A stretch of DNA of 64,000 nucleotides. It comes from Corynebacterium maris DSM 45190. Lineage in GTDB: Bacteria; Actinomycetota; Actinomycetes; Mycobacteriales; Mycobacteriaceae. Below the pieces are notes generated by a model. It had not been told where the DNA came from, did not search any database, and saw only the letters and a list, made by a program, of their open reading frames with translations. Below are positions 49,379 to 59,058 of this stretch, in pieces. Each line of letters opens with the position of its first letter. Within the stretch, counting starts at the first letter, position 1. The stretch lies in the NCBI RefSeq assembly GCF_000442645.1, contig NC_021915.1, positions 496,001-560,000 of the forward strand. Reading direction: 5' to 3'. The position numbers were made by a program, and so were the translations under genes.

Positions 49379-49863
49379 TGCACACGCGGGGTGACGGGGG
49401 CGCCGGCGACTTCCCCGACGGCGAGGTCGCGGGAAGGGCTCTCCACGGTCGTGTCGTCGTGGGGCAGGTGCACGTCAGTGACGTTGACGTTGACTTCGGT
49501 GACCTCCAGCCCGGTCATGCGCTCGATGGCCCGGATGATGTTGCGCCGGATGGCGTCCGCGAGCTCGTGGATGGCGACGCCGTACTCCGCGACGATGGAC
49601 AGGTCCACCGCGGCCTGCCTTTCGCCGACCTCGACCGTGACGCCCTGCTGGATGTTGCCCGCGCCGCCGAAGCTTTCGCGCAGCGACCCGATCATGCGGG
49701 TGGTGTTTCCGCCGAGGGCGTAGACGCCCGAGACTTCCCGGGTGGCCAGGCCGGCGATCTTGGCGACGACGACGTCCTCGATGAGGGTGCGTCCGTGCTG
49801 GGACTGGACGGCGGTGGCGCCGTCCACCGGTTCTGTCGCCGGGGCGGGCTCGTGGTCGGACAT
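49375..49863 (-). CDS. Asp23/Gls24 family envelope-stress protein A
   Basis: 162 aa from the ATG at 49863, which has GAAGGAG in front; a longer frame from 49920 lacks one. The Asp23 core is TLIEDVVVAKIAGLATREVSG, AAVDLSIVAEYGVAIHELADAIRRN and EVTEVNVNVTDVHL. It is the first gene of a six-gene minus-strand operon (asp23A, short Asp23-like, DUF2273, asp23B, DUF6286-type, AmaP-like) probably devoted to cell-envelope stress. Confidence 0.85.
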   Translation of the reverse strand: MSDHEPAPATEPVDGATAVQSQHGRTLIEDVVVAKIAGLATREVSGVYALGGNTTRMIGSLRESFGGAGNIQQGVTVEVGERQAAVDLSIVAEYGVAIHELADAIRRNIIRAIERMTGLEVTEVNVNVTDVHLPHDDTTVESPSRDLAVGEVAGAPVTPRVQ

Positions 49864-50459
49864 GGCGGCGGCTCCTTCGCGCTGTTGGTCTGAACGTGGA
49901 TACAACGAGCGTAACCGCAACCCAGCCTCCGAGGGGGAGTCCTCGGCGAAGGAAGATGGGGCGCATAAAAAATTTGGTGCGGGCGGGGGTGATGTGGTTT
50001 AATACATAGGTTGCTTCAACACGGCGCTATGTCCGCGCGCGGATTTTATCCGCAACCAGGCAGAATGTCGATGGTGGAGTGAACATGACACCTTTGCGCG
50101 GCTTCGGCCGCAGAAGGCTCCGTGAATCGGGGTAGGGCATTGACCGCAAGGACAATGGCAGCCCGAGAGCGGGACCGGAGAAGGGGCATGGCAAATAAAC
50201 AGCGGCAGTACGTGAGGCGCCACTCTTATCACGAGTAATGGTCCCTTCCGAGTCTTGACGTACGGGTCTTGTACCCCGTCAGGGAGCAATGTGTGCGGTT
50301 TGTTTTCCTGCCCGCCATCTCCCGGATAGTCATGACAGTCAGTTCAGACACTGGCGTTGTGCCCGCGGCCCCTAGCCCGGACAACGTTATAGAGAAATCG
50401 ATGAAGCGAAACCCACCGCTCCAGACAGTGACGTGGGTGCAGCGAGGAAGAGGATAAGC
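49864..50459 (+). promoter_or_regulatory. S10 operon leader and divergent promoter region
   Basis: A 596-bp gap between the asp23 operon (-) and rpsJ (+). The S10 promoter appears as TTGGTG (49974-49979) and TTTAAT (49996-50001), 16 bases apart. This leaves a leader of roughly 450 bases with no supported ORF and several weak stems (for example ACGGG/CCCGT near 50265-50280). Such long S10 leaders often carry autoregulatory structure, which I could not demonstrate. Confidence 0.6.
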
Positions 50460-50765
50460 GTGGCGGGACAAAAGATCCGCATTCGGCTGAAGGCCTACGA
50501 CCACGAAGCCATCGACGCTTCTGCGAAGAAGATCGTCGAGACCGTCACCCGTACGGGTGCTCGTGTGGTCGGCCCGGTGCCGTTGCCCACCGAAAAGAAC
50601 GTGTACGCCGTTATTCGTTCTCCCCACAAGTACAAGGATTCTCGCGAGCACTTCGAGATGCGCACGCACAAGCGTCTCATCGACATCCTCGACCCGACGC
50701 CGAAGACGGTTGACGCGCTGATGCGCATCGATCTTCCGGCCAGCGTCGACGTGAACATTCAGTGA
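50460..50765 (+). CDS. rpsJ: 30S ribosomal protein S10
   Basis: 101 aa from the GTG at 50460, which gives the normal [14 protein letters not shown] start; the upstream frame adds nine non-conserved residues. S10 is also a NusE partner of the antitermination machinery. AGGAAGAGGA precedes the start. First gene of the S10 operon. Confidence 0.96.
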   Translation: MAGQKIRIRLKAYDHEAIDASAKKIVETVTRTGARVVGPVPLPTEKNVYAVIRSPHKYKDSREHFEMRTHKRLIDILDPTPKTVDALMRIDLPASVDVNIQ

Positions 50766-50803
50766 TCGAAGACCGAAAGACTTTGGCAGCGGAGAATTAA
50801 CAC

Positions 50804-51460
50804 ATGAGCGAAAACGAGATCAAGGGCATTCTGGGCAAGAAGCTCGGCATGACCCAGGTCTTCGACGAGGATAACCGGGTCGTCCCGGTCACCGTCGTCG
50901 AGGCTGGGCCGTGCGTCGTCACCCAGATTCGCACCACCGAAACCGATGGCTACAACGCCATCCAGATCGCCTTCGGTGAGATTGACCCGCGTAAGGTCAA
51001 CCAGCCGCAGGCGGGCCACTTCAAGAAGGCCGGCGTCACCCCGCGCCGTTACGTTACCGAGATTCGCATGGACGACGTCTCCGGCTACGAAATCGGCCAG
51101 GAAATCAACGCCGGCATCTTCGACGGCGACACCTACGTCGACGTCACCGGCACCTCCAAGGGCCACGGCTTCGCCGGCCCGATGAAGCGTCACGGCTTCG
51201 CGGGTCAGGGAGCCTCCCACGGTAACCAGGCGGCTCACCGCCGCATCGGTTCCATCGGCATGGCCGCCACCCCGGGCCACGTCCTCAAGGGCACCCGCAT
51301 GGCCGGCCGCATGGGCAACAACAAGGTCACTACCCAGAACCTTAAGATCCAGAAGATCGACGCCGACTCCAACCTCATCCTGATCAAGGGCGCCATTCCC
51401 GGCGCCAAGGGTGGAGTCGTCACCGTCAAGACCGCAGTGAAGGGCGGTGCACACGCATGA
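50804..51460 (+). CDS. rplC: 50S ribosomal protein L3
   Basis: 218 aa, an early assembly protein near the peptidyl transferase centre. Conserved: [15 protein letters not shown], the [15 protein letters not shown] loop with [15 protein letters not shown], and [11 protein letters not shown]. The stop overlaps the rplD start by 4 bases. Confidence 0.97.
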   Translation: MSENEIKGILGKKLGMTQVFDEDNRVVPVTVVEAGPCVVTQIRTTETDGYNAIQIAFGEIDPRKVNQPQAGHFKKAGVTPRRYVTEIRMDDVSGYEIGQEINAGIFDGDTYVDVTGTSKGHGFAGPMKRHGFAGQGASHGNQAAHRRIGSIGMAATPGHVLKGTRMAGRMGNNKVTTQNLKIQKIDADSNLILIKGAIPGAKGGVVTVKTAVKGGAHA

Positions 51461-52107
51461 GTCTCAAGCTTGACGTTCTGACCGCCGATGGAAACACCAA
51501 CGGTTCGGTCGACCTGCCTGCGGACATCTTTGACCGCGAGGCATCCGTTTCTCTGATGCACCAGGTCGTCACCGCACAGATGGCTGCCGCTCGTCAGGGC
51601 ACCCACAAGGTGAAGACCCGCTCGGAGGTCGCCGGCGGCGGCCGTAAGCCGTACCGCCAGAAGGGCACCGGCCGTGCCCGCCAGGGCTCGATCCGCGCTC
51701 CGCAGTTCGCGGGCGGCGGCATCGTCCACGGCCCGGTCCCGCGCGATTACTCGCAGCGGACCCCCAAGAAGATGATCAAGGCCGCCCTCTTCGGCGCCCT
51801 GTCGGACCGCGCCCGCAACGAGCGCATCCACGTCATCGACGAGCTGGTCCCCGGCCAGGCTCCGTCCACCAAGTCGGCCAAGTCCTTCGTCGAGCGCATC
51901 ACCGACCGCAAGTCGGTTCTGCTCGTCGTCGAACGCGAGGACCTGAACGCCCGCCGCAGCGCCAACAACCTGCAGAACGTTCACATCCTCGACCCGGCTC
52001 AGCTGAACACCTACGACGTGCTCAACTCTGACGACATCGTCTTCTCGGTGGCAGCTCTGCACGCCTTCATCAACCGCATCACCGGTGCGGACAAGGAGGA
52101 GAACTAA
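51457..52107 (+). CDS. rplD: 50S ribosomal protein L4
   Basis: 216 aa. The extended loop that lines the exit tunnel is seen as [18 protein letters not shown] followed by [13 protein letters not shown]. In E. coli L4 represses this operon. Overlaps rplC by 4 bases and rplW by 1. Confidence 0.97.
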   Translation: MSLKLDVLTADGNTNGSVDLPADIFDREASVSLMHQVVTAQMAAARQGTHKVKTRSEVAGGGRKPYRQKGTGRARQGSIRAPQFAGGGIVHGPVPRDYSQRTPKKMIKAALFGALSDRARNERIHVIDELVPGQAPSTKSAKSFVERITDRKSVLLVVEREDLNARRSANNLQNVHILDPAQLNTYDVLNSDDIVFSVAALHAFINRITGADKEEN

Positions 52108-52412
52108 TGGCTAACACCCCGAACGCGCGCGACATCATCCTCGCGCCGGTCGTCTCCGAGAAGTCCTACGGACTGATGGAGCAGGACGTCTACACGTTCT
52201 ACGTCTCCCCGGATTCCAACAAGACCCAGATCAAGATCGCCATCGAAGAGATCTTCGGCGTCAAGGTCTCCAGCGTGAACACCGCCAACCGCGAGGGCAA
52301 GCGCAAGCGCACCCGCACCGGTTTCGGTAAGCGCAAGGACACCAAGCGCGCCTACGTGACTCTCCGCGAAGGCAGCGGCTCCATCGACATCTTCGGCGGC
52401 TCCGCCGTCTAA
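52107..52412 (+). CDS. rplW: 50S ribosomal protein L23
   Basis: 101 aa; L23 sits at the tunnel exit and docks the signal recognition particle and trigger factor. Conserved: [18 protein letters not shown] and [12 protein letters not shown]. Start overlaps the rplD stop. Confidence 0.96.
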   Translation: MANTPNARDIILAPVVSEKSYGLMEQDVYTFYVSPDSNKTQIKIAIEEIFGVKVSSVNTANREGKRKRTRTGFGKRKDTKRAYVTLREGSGSIDIFGGSAV

Positions 52413-52435
52413 GCGGTCGAAAGTAAGGAAGAATT

Positions 52436-53272
52436 ATGGCTATTCGCAAGTACAAGCCGACAACTCCGGGTCGCCGTGCCAGCTCCGTTTCCGAGTTCCA
52501 GGAGATCACCCGCTCCACTCCGGAAAAGAGCCTGCTGCGTCCGCTGCACAAGACCGGCGGCCGTAACACCCACGGTCACATCACGACCCGTCACCGCGGC
52601 GGCGGCCACAAGCGTCGCTACCGCGAGATCGATTTCCGTCGCAACGACAAGGACGGCATCCTGGCGAAGGTCGCTCACATCGAGTACGACCCGAACCGCA
52701 CCGCCAACATCGCGTTGCTGCACTACTACGACGGTGAGAAGCGCTACATCGTGGCCCCGAAGGGCCTGAAGCAGGGCCAGGTGCTCGAGGCCGGCGCCAC
52801 CGCCGACATCAAGCTCGGCAACAACCTGCCGCTGCGCAACATCCCGACCGGTACCACCATCCACGCCGTGGAGCTGAAGCCGGGCGCAGGCGCCAAGCTC
52901 GCCCGTTCCGCCGGTGCGTCGATCCAGCTGCTCGGCAAGGAGCGCAACTACGCAGTCCTGCGTATGCCCTCCTCCGAGATCCGCCGCGTCGACATCAACT
53001 GCCGCGCGACCGTCGGTGAGGTCGGCAACGCCGACCAGATCAACATCCGTTGGGGCAAGGCCGGCCGCATGCGCTGGAAGGGCTGGAGGCCCTCCGTGCG
53101 TGGTGTGGTCATGAACCCGATCGACCACCCGCACGGCGGTGGCGAGGGCAAGACCTCGGGTGGCCGCCACCCGGTGTCGCCGTGGGGCAAGAAGGAAGTC
53201 CGCACCCGCAACCCCAACCGTTACTCGAACAACATGATCGTGCGCCGTCGTCGCCCGAACAAGAAGCGCTAA
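52436..53272 (+). CDS. rplB: 50S ribosomal protein L2
   Basis: 278 aa, essential for subunit association and peptidyl transfer. Conserved: [21 protein letters not shown] and the C-terminal [20 protein letters not shown] containing the functionally important His. AAGGAAG precedes the ATG. Confidence 0.97.
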   Translation: MAIRKYKPTTPGRRASSVSEFQEITRSTPEKSLLRPLHKTGGRNTHGHITTRHRGGGHKRRYREIDFRRNDKDGILAKVAHIEYDPNRTANIALLHYYDGEKRYIVAPKGLKQGQVLEAGATADIKLGNNLPLRNIPTGTTIHAVELKPGAGAKLARSAGASIQLLGKERNYAVLRMPSSEIRRVDINCRATVGEVGNADQINIRWGKAGRMRWKGWRPSVRGVVMNPIDHPHGGGEGKTSGGRHPVSPWGKKEVRTRNPNRYSNNMIVRRRRPNKKR

Positions 53273-53288
53273 GAGGAGGTAAGACGCT

Positions 53289-53564
53289 ATGCCACGCAGC
53301 CTGAAGAAGGGCCCGTTCGTCGATGAGCACCTCCTCAACAAGGTGGATGCTCAGAACGAGGCCAACACCAAGCAGGTCATCAAGACCTGGTCCCGCCGTT
53401 CCACCATTCTCCCCGATTTCATCGGCCACACCTTCGCCGTCCACGACGGTCGCAAGCACGTGCCGGTGTTCGTCGACGAGTCCATGGTCGGACACAAGCT
53501 GGGCGAATTCGCACCCACCAAGACTTTCAAGGGTCACGTCAGGGACCAGAAGGGACGTCGATAA
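53289..53564 (+). CDS. rpsS: 30S ribosomal protein S19
   Basis: 91 aa. [15 protein letters not shown] and [18 protein letters not shown] are conserved; S19 contacts S13 in the 30S head. AGAGGAGGTAA precedes the ATG. rplV follows after 3 bases. Confidence 0.97.
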   Translation: MPRSLKKGPFVDEHLLNKVDAQNEANTKQVIKTWSRRSTILPDFIGHTFAVHDGRKHVPVFVDESMVGHKLGEFAPTKTFKGHVRDQKGRR

Positions 53565-53567
53565 GCG

Positions 53568-53930
53568 ATGAGTGAAACCATCACCAACGCACGCGCGATC
53601 GCTCGCTTCGTCCGCGTGTCTCCGATGAAGGCACGCCGCGTCGTCGATCTCGTCCGCGGCAAGTCCGTGTCCGAGGCGCTGGCCATCCTGAAGTACGCCC
53701 CGCAGGGCGCTTCGGAGCCGGTCGCCAAGGTGGTCGCCTCCGCAGCGGCCAACGCAGAGAACAACTTCGGCCTGGACGCCCGCACCCTGGTCATCTCCGA
53801 GGCTTACGTCGACGAGGGACCGACCATGCGCCGCTTCCAGCCGCGCGCTCAGGGTCGTGCTTTCCAGATCCGCAAGCGCACGAGCCACATCACCGTGGTC
53901 GTCGAGAGCCAGCAGGAAGGGGCCAAGTAA
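53568..53930 (+). CDS. rplV: 50S ribosomal protein L22
   Basis: 120 aa. The core [21 protein letters not shown] and the tunnel hairpin [17 protein letters not shown] are intact, with no insertion or deletion of the kind that confers macrolide resistance. Its stop overlaps the rpsC start by 1 base. Confidence 0.97.
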   Translation: MSETITNARAIARFVRVSPMKARRVVDLVRGKSVSEALAILKYAPQGASEPVAKVVASAAANAENNFGLDARTLVISEAYVDEGPTMRRFQPRAQGRAFQIRKRTSHITVVVESQQEGAK

Positions 53931-54679
53931 TGGGCCAGAAGATTCATCCTCACGGCCTCCGTCTGGGCATCACTTCCGAGTGGAAGACCCACTGGTACGC
54001 CGACAACAACTACGCAGACTACGTCGCGGAAGACATCAAGATCCGCGAGTTCTTCGCCAAGGGCTTCGACCGTGCCGGCATCGCCGACATCGTCATCGAG
54101 CGCACCCGCGACCGTGTCCGCGTCGACATCCACACCGCACGCCCGGGCATCGTCATCGGCCGTCGTGGTTCGGAGGCCGACCGCATCCGCCGCGAGCTCG
54201 AGAAGCTCACCGGCAAGATGGTCGCGCTGAACATCCTCGAGGTCAAGAACATCGACGCCAACGCCACCCTGGTGGCGCAGTCGATCGCCGAGCAGCTCGT
54301 CGGCCGCGTGGCCTTCCGCCGCGCAATGCGCAAGGCCATCCAGTCGGCCATGCGTCAGCCGCAGGTCAAGGGCATCAAGGTCGTGTGCTCCGGTCGTCTC
54401 GGCGGCGCCGAGATGGGCCGCGTCGAGCGCTACCACGAGGGTCGCGTTCCGCTGCACACCCTGCGTGCCGAGATCGACTACGGCCTCGCCGAGGCTCACA
54501 CCACCTTCGGTCGCATCGGCGTCAAGGTCTGGATCTACAAGGGCGACGTCGTCGGCGGCGTCCGCGAGTCCGAACTGAATGCACCGTCCGAGCGCGGCCG
54601 TGGCCGTGGTGACCGTGACCGTCGCCCGCGTCGTGGCGGCCAGCGTCGTCAGCGCTCCCAGCAGAAGCAGGAGGGTTAA
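53930..54679 (+). CDS. rpsC: 30S ribosomal protein S3
   Basis: 249 aa. [13 protein letters not shown], the KH-domain motif [13 protein letters not shown] and [20 protein letters not shown] identify S3, part of the mRNA entry helicase. The C-terminus is Arg/Gly-rich ([16 protein letters not shown]), as common in actinobacteria. Confidence 0.97.
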   Translation: MGQKIHPHGLRLGITSEWKTHWYADNNYADYVAEDIKIREFFAKGFDRAGIADIVIERTRDRVRVDIHTARPGIVIGRRGSEADRIRRELEKLTGKMVALNILEVKNIDANATLVAQSIAEQLVGRVAFRRAMRKAIQSAMRQPQVKGIKVVCSGRLGGAEMGRVERYHEGRVPLHTLRAEIDYGLAEAHTTFGRIGVKVWIYKGDVVGGVRESELNAPSERGRGRGDRDRRPRRGGQRRQRSQQKQEG

Positions 54680-54685
54680 GAAACA

Positions 54686-55102
54686 ATGCTTATCCCGAAG
54701 CGCGTCAAGTACCGTCGCCAGCACCGTCCGACCCGTTCGGGCATCTCCAAGGGCGGCAACAAGATCATGTTCGGTGACTACGGCATCCAGGCTCTCGAGC
54801 CGGCCTACGTCACCAACCGTCAGATCGAGGCTTCCCGTATCGCCATCAACCGCCACGTCAAGCGTGGTGGCAAGGTGTGGATCAACATCTTCCCGGACCG
54901 TCCGCTGACCCAGAAGCCGCTCGGCGTGCGTATGGGTTCCGGCAAGGGCCCCGTCGAGAAGTGGGTCGCCAACGTCAAGCCGGGCCGCATCCTCTTTGAG
55001 ATGAGCTACCCGGACGAGGCAACCGCCGTCGAGGCTCTGCGCCGCGCAGCCCAGAAGCTGCCGTGCAAGGTCCGCATCATCAAGAAGGAGGACCAGTACT
55101 AA
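54686..55102 (+). CDS. rplP: 50S ribosomal protein L16
   Basis: 138 aa. Conserved: [36 protein letters not shown] and [15 protein letters not shown]16 helps to position A-site tRNA. Stop and next start share one base (TAATG). Confidence 0.97.
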   Translation: MLIPKRVKYRRQHRPTRSGISKGGNKIMFGDYGIQALEPAYVTNRQIEASRIAINRHVKRGGKVWINIFPDRPLTQKPLGVRMGSGKGPVEKWVANVKPGRILFEMSYPDEATAVEALRRAAQKLPCKVRIIKKEDQY

Positions 55103-55332
55103 TGGCAGCCGGTACCCCCGCAGCCGAGTTCCGCGAACTCGGTGACGAGGATCTGAACGCTCGTCTGGCCGAGGCCAAGGAAGAGCTCTTCAACCTTCGT
55201 TTTCAGCTGGCCACCGGCCAGCTGACCAACAACCGCCGCATCGGCACCGTCAAGCGCGACATCGCCCGCATTTACACCGTGCTGCGCGAGCGCGAGCTGG
55301 GCCTGTCCGCAGTTCCGGGAGCTGATCAGTAA
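55102..55332 (+). CDS. rpmC: 50S ribosomal protein L29
   Basis: 76 aa from the ATG at 55102, which overlaps the rplP stop and has AAGGAGGACC ahead; a frame from 55063 would add residues read from inside rplP. Conserved: [19 protein letters not shown] and a C-terminal [14 protein letters not shown]. Confidence 0.95.
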   Translation: MAAGTPAAEFRELGDEDLNARLAEAKEELFNLRFQLATGQLTNNRRIGTVKRDIARIYTVLRERELGLSAVPGADQ

Positions 55333-55622
55333 TGAGTGAGGCAAACGTGACTGACACCAACGAAACCCCGCAGCGCGGTGCCCGCAAGGTCATCCAGGGC
55401 CTGGTCGTCTCCGACAAGATGGACAAGACCATCGTCGTCGAGATTGAAAGCCGCAAGCAGCACGCGCTGTACGGCAAGACCATGCGCCGCAACAACCGCG
55501 TCAAGGCTCACGACGAGGAAGGCATCGCCGGCGTCGGCGACCGCGTCCGCATCGCTGAGACCCGTCCGCTGTCCAAGGACAAGCACCACCGTCTCGTCGA
55601 GATCGTGGAGAAGGCCAAGTAA
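55332..55622 (+). CDS. rpsQ: 30S ribosomal protein S17
   Basis: 96 aa, with an N-terminal extension of about 17 residues compared with E. coli. Conserved: [20 protein letters not shown] and [20 protein letters not shown]. Start overlaps the rpmC stop. In many bacteria rplN follows directly; here a terminator and another gene intervene. Confidence 0.97.
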   Translation: MSEANVTDTNETPQRGARKVIQGLVVSDKMDKTIVVEIESRKQHALYGKTMRRNNRVKAHDEEGIAGVGDRVRIAETRPLSKDKHHRLVEIVEKAK

Positions 55623-55653
55623 GCGTTTCCCGCTTATCGACGCCTGAGTGACT

Positions 55654-55700
55654 ACAACCCCGGTCAACCGACAAGGTTGACCGGGGTTGTGGTCTTTCTT
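55654..55700 (+). terminator. Terminator of the S10 operon
   Basis: A perfect 16-bp stem (55654-55669 with 55675-55690), 5-base loop GACAA, followed by GGTCTTTCTT. It may also serve the convergent minus-strand gene. Confidence 0.9.
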
Positions 55701-55723
55701 CCTGTCGGGATGGATCCGGGGGA

Positions 55724-56395
55724 CTAAGCCGGGGACACGATTCGGCGTCTCCACAGCACGGCGGCGACGGCCACCAGCACGAGGCCAGGCAATGCGACCA
55801 ATGAGGCCGGAACCACCAGCGCGTACCCGGCCAGCGAGAGGTAACCGCCGGCCAACGCCACCGCCCGGGCACCGATCCGCGGGAGAAGGTGCACGTAGGC
55901 CACGTGAAAGCCCGCCAGCGCTGTCCCGAGCAGCGCCGACAGCAGCGAGCCGCTGATCAGCGCCACCGGCAGGGACGACAGGAAGCCGAGGCTCAACCAG
56001 TCCAAGGCGACGACGGCCAGATAGAGGCCGGCGAAGAGGAAGGCCCGGGGGCGACGGCCTGCGGCGCCGGCCCACTGGCCGAGCATCGCGGCGGCTGACG
56101 TCACCAGGCCGGACGCCACCAGCAGTCCCGTGATGTTGATGACCGGGTCGTTCGGCTCCGAGGTCAGCGCCACCAGAACCCAGCTGCCCCAACCCACCGT
56201 GGACAACACGGCCCCGAGCAGCAGGGGCCAGCGGGCGGGCAGGGCCCACGAGGCCGCCGCCTGGATGACGGCGGCCACGACGGCGGCGATGAGAAGGCCG
56301 GTGCTGAGGGGCGGCGTCCGCACCGGGGTGAAGAGGAAGAATGCGGCGACCAGCAACTGCGCGAGGATCATCACCCAAGCCAGGGTTCGGTTCAT
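55724..56395 (-). CDS. Multi-span membrane protein inserted between rpsQ and rplN
   Basis: 223 aa from the ATG at 56395. Nearly the whole protein is hydrophobic, with about seven or eight spans and short basic loops, ending in LWRRRIVSPA. No transport motif or family was recognised. A much longer frame extends upstream through rplN but is an antisense shadow. TACCAT lies exactly 7 bases before the ATG, suggesting a leaderless transcript. It faces the S10 operon terminator. Confidence 0.7.
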   Translation of the reverse strand: MNRTLAWVMILAQLLVAAFFLFTPVRTPPLSTGLLIAAVVAAVIQAAASWALPARWPLLLGAVLSTVGWGSWVLVALTSEPNDPVINITGLLVASGLVTSAAAMLGQWAGAAGRRPRAFLFAGLYLAVVALDWLSLGFLSSLPVALISGSLLSALLGTALAGFHVAYVHLLPRIGARAVALAGGYLSLAGYALVVPASLVALPGLVLVAVAAVLWRRRIVSPA

Positions 56396-56402
56396 GTTCG
56401 CG

Positions 56403-56408
56403 ATGGTA
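56403..56408 (-). promoter_or_regulatory. -10 box for the leaderless membrane protein gene
   Basis: TACCAT on the minus strand, 7 bases before the ATG; it decides the start. Confidence 0.5.
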
Positions 56409-56437
56409 GTGCGCGGCGACCGACGGCGACGGGAAAT

Positions 56438-56467
56438 TTGGAGACGGCCCCGGCGACGTGGTTTAAT
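56438..56467 (+). promoter_or_regulatory. rplN (spc part 1) promoter
   Basis: TTGGAG (56438-56443) and TTTAAT (56462-56467), 18 bases apart. The -10 region (GTGGTTTAAT followed by GGGTTG) closely resembles the rpsJ promoter near 49992-50010. The leader is about 160 bases. Confidence 0.65.
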
Positions 56468-56638
56468 GTACGGGTTGTCTGTGCTGGTCGGCCCGCTCGG
56501 TGCGTTCCGAACCACGGGCCGAGACCCTTCGACATGCTTGTGCGTGTTCGTCGATAAGCCCAGGCAGTGCAAGCTAAGACCACGTGCGTTCAGGCCGGAA
56601 ATCTGGCGCACACGTATCCAGGTCAAGGAGACCCTACT

Positions 56639-57007
56639 GTGATTCAGCAAGAATCGCGTCTCAAGGTCGCCGATAACACGGGTGCACGTGAAATCATGTG
56701 CCTCCGCGTCCTCGGCGGTTCTGTCCGACGCTTCGCTGGCATCGGTGACACCATCGTGGCCAGCGTCAAGGAAGCCACCCCGGGCGGCAACGTCAAGTCC
56801 GGTGAGATCGTCAAGGCCGTCATCGTCCGTGCGAAGAAGGAGACCCGTCGTCCGGACGGCTCCTACATTTCCTTCGACGAGAACGCCGCCGTCATCCTCA
56901 AGGCTGACACCGAGCCGCGCGGCACCCGCATCTTCGGCCCCGTTGCCCGCGAGCTGCGCGACAAGAAGTTCATGAAGATTGTTTCTCTCGCACCGGAGGT
57001 GATCTAG
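56639..57007 (+). CDS. rplN: 50S ribosomal protein L14
   Basis: 122 aa from the GTG at 56639, with CAAGGAGACC ahead; the upstream frame from 56567 is not conserved. Conserved: [20 protein letters not shown] and the C-terminal [23 protein letters not shown]. Starts the first half of a split spc operon. Confidence 0.97.
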   Translation: MIQQESRLKVADNTGAREIMCLRVLGGSVRRFAGIGDTIVASVKEATPGGNVKSGEIVKAVIVRAKKETRRPDGSYISFDENAAVILKADTEPRGTRIFGPVARELRDKKFMKIVSLAPEVI

Positions 57008-57011
57008 CACC

Positions 57012-57326
57012 ATGAAGATCCATAAGGGCGACATGGTCGTCGTCATCTCGGGCCCGGACAAGGGCGCACAGGGCAAGGTCATCGAGGCCTACCCGGCACG
57101 CGACAAGGTCCTGGTCGAGGGCGTCAACCGCATCAAAAAGCACACCGCCGACTCGGCAGGTGAGCGTGGTGCCTCCTCCGGTGGCATCGTGACCCAGGAA
57201 GCCCCGATCCACGTGTCCAACGTGGCGGTTCTGGATTCCGACGGAAACCCGACCCGTATCGGTTACCGTTTCGACGAGAACGGCAAGAAGGTCCGTATCT
57301 CCAAGCGCAACGGGAAGGACATCTAA
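57012..57326 (+). CDS. rplX: 50S ribosomal protein L24
   Basis: 104 aa. The KOW motif [21 protein letters not shown] is followed by [10 protein letters not shown] and [14 protein letters not shown]24 initiates 50S assembly. Two bases separate it from rplE. Confidence 0.97.
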   Translation: MKIHKGDMVVVISGPDKGAQGKVIEAYPARDKVLVEGVNRIKKHTADSAGERGASSGGIVTQEAPIHVSNVAVLDSDGNPTRIGYRFDENGKKVRISKRNGKDI

Positions 57327-57328
57327 GC

Positions 57329-57883
57329 ATGAGCGAGAAGTACACCCCGCGTCTGAAGAACCGCTACCGCGAAGAAATCCGCGAGAAGCTCAACACCGAG
57401 TTCAGCTACGACAACGTCATGCAGATCCCGGGCGTCGAGAAGATCGTCGTCAACATGGGCGTCGGCGAAGCCGCACGTGACTCCAAGGCCATCAACGGCG
57501 CACTCGAGGACCTGTCTCTGATCACGGGCCAGAAGCCGCAGCTGCGTCGCGCCAAGCAGTCCATCGCGAACTTCAAGCTGCGCGAAGGCATGCCGATCGG
57601 CGCGAAGGTCACCCTCCGCGGCGACCGCATGTGGGAGTTCCTGGACCGTCTGCTGACCGTGGCCCTGCCGCGAATCCGCGACTTCCGCGGCCTGTCGGAC
57701 CAGCAGTTCGACGGCCACGGCAACTACACCTTCGGCCTCACCGAACAGACCATGTTCTACGAGATCGATGTGGACAAGGTTGACCGTCCGCGCGGCATGG
57801 ACATCACCGTCGTGACGTCCGCCACCAACAACGATGAAGGTCGCGCCCTGCTCAAGGAGCTGGGCTTCCCCTTCAAGAAGTAG
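57329..57883 (+). CDS. rplE: 50S ribosomal protein L5
   Basis: 184 aa; binds 5S rRNA and contacts P-site tRNA. Conserved: [34 protein letters not shown] and the late [18 protein letters not shown]. In most bacteria rpsN or rpsZ (S14) follows; neither is present here and a terminator closes the unit. Confidence 0.97.
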   Translation: MSEKYTPRLKNRYREEIREKLNTEFSYDNVMQIPGVEKIVVNMGVGEAARDSKAINGALEDLSLITGQKPQLRRAKQSIANFKLREGMPIGAKVTLRGDRMWEFLDRLLTVALPRIRDFRGLSDQQFDGHGNYTFGLTEQTMFYEIDVDKVDRPRGMDITVVTSATNNDEGRALLKELGFPFKK

Positions 57884-57920
57884 GGCGACCCGGTAGCCCG
57901 GGCCCTTGCTCCGCGATGAT

Positions 57921-57966
57921 CCCCTCGTTTCCGCCGACAGGCGGGGCGAGGGGATTTCGTCCTTTC
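57921..57966 (+). terminator. Terminator after rplE
   Basis: Stem CCCCTCG/CGAGGGG (57921-57927 with 57947-57953) with inner CCGCC/GGCGG, followed by ATTTCGTCCTTT. Ends the rplN-rplX-rplE unit. Confidence 0.85.
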
Positions 57967-58163
57967 GGGGAGCATCGGCGGCGGCGTGGAAAGGGTCGTG
58001 CGCCGAGCCGGCCAGAAAGGGGTCGATCTTTCGGATAAATTGATGTGCGGTTTGCAAAATACGCATGAAAAGCTGAAAACTCGGTGTTCTTTGAAGTATG
58101 GAAAGCCATCCGTGTGTGGTGGAATAGTGTCATCAACAATTTTTGAGTAGGACAGGAAAAGGC

Positions 58164-58967
58164 ATGGCTCTCAACGACATAGCCCATGGCGCGGTGAACA
58201 AGAAGATCACCAGCATGGACACCGATTTCGCGCGTTTTGCGGTCAGGGGGATCCTGGCGGGCGTGTATCTGACGCTGGGCACCGCTTTCGCGGCGGTCGC
58301 CGGACAGACTGCGGAGTCGATGGCTCCGGGCCACGGGCTGGGGGCGTTGGTCTTCGCGTCTCTGTTCGGTCTGGGTCTGTTCAGTATCGTCATCCTGAAC
58401 GCGGAGCTGGCGACCGGCAACATGATGTTCGCCAGCTACGGCGCCACGACCAAGCAGATTGGCTGGGGCAAGGGCGTCTGGTTCGTGTTTGTCAGCACGG
58501 TGCTCAACCTTCTCGGCGCGATCGCCATCGCTGCGATCCTGGGCTACTCCGCGAAGTTCAACGGCTTCGACACCACCCACCTGATCTCCACGCTGAGCGA
58601 AGGCAAGCTGAACAAGGGGCCGTGGCAGGCTTTCGTCGAAGGCATCGCCGCGAACTTCGTGGTCAACATGGCCATCGTCGGTGCGCTCTACGCCAAGGAC
58701 TTCGTGTCCAAGTTCTTCGTCATCGTCCCGATCATCGCGATCTTCGTCGGCCTGGGACTCGAGCACATCATCGCCAACTTCTCGCTGATGACCGTCAACT
58801 TCTTCGCCGCGGGCTTCGATCCGGCGCTGCTGCCGGACAACTTCACCCTCGGCGCGGTCTCTCTGAACTGGCTGATGGTCTGGTTGGGCAACTTCGTCGG
58901 CGGCGGCCTGCTCATGGGCGGCGTCTACGCCTGGCTGAACAAGGGCAACGACGTGTACCGCGACTAA
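58164..58967 (+). CDS. Formate/nitrite transporter (FNT) family channel
   Basis: 267 aa from the ATG at 58164 (AGGAAAAGG ahead); a frame from 58143 adds seven unlikely residues. About six spans in the FocA/NirC fold. Recognisable family stretches are RGILAGVYLTLGTAFA, SIVILNAELATGNMM, NFVVNMAIVGALYAKD, and GLEHIIANFSLM. These pentameric channels conduct formate, nitrite or related anions. The fdhD gene nearby favours formate. The 280-bp gap upstream is AT-rich near the start and probably holds its promoter. Confidence 0.85.
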   Translation: MALNDIAHGAVNKKITSMDTDFARFAVRGILAGVYLTLGTAFAAVAGQTAESMAPGHGLGALVFASLFGLGLFSIVILNAELATGNMMFASYGATTKQIGWGKGVWFVFVSTVLNLLGAIAIAAILGYSAKFNGFDTTHLISTLSEGKLNKGPWQAFVEGIAANFVVNMAIVGALYAKDFVSKFFVIVPIIAIFVGLGLEHIIANFSLMTVNFFAAGFDPALLPDNFTLGAVSLNWLMVWLGNFVGGGLLMGGVYAWLNKGNDVYRD

Positions 58968-58976
58968 CACCCGCAC

Positions 58977-59039
58977 TTTTCTGCACGTGCAGAAAAATCA
59001 CGCCCCGGGACATCATGTCTGATGCCCGGGGCATTTTCG
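58977..59039. terminator. Double convergent terminator
   Basis: A 20-base perfect palindrome (TTTTCTGCAC then GTGCAGAAAA, 58977-58996) is followed by a second stem (GCCCCGGG at 59002-59009 with CCCGGGGC at 59025-59032) and ATTTTCGT. The first has T runs on both strands. They separate the FNT gene (+) from the amidohydrolase gene (-). Confidence 0.8.
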
Positions 59040-59058
59040 TGTCGTGGGGTTTGTCGCG

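Noticed and set aside
56396..57082. Upstream extension of the minus-strand membrane protein through rplN
   Set aside because: The extension is antisense to rplN; the ATG at 56395 has a -10 box 7 bases upstream and begins the hydrophobic protein.
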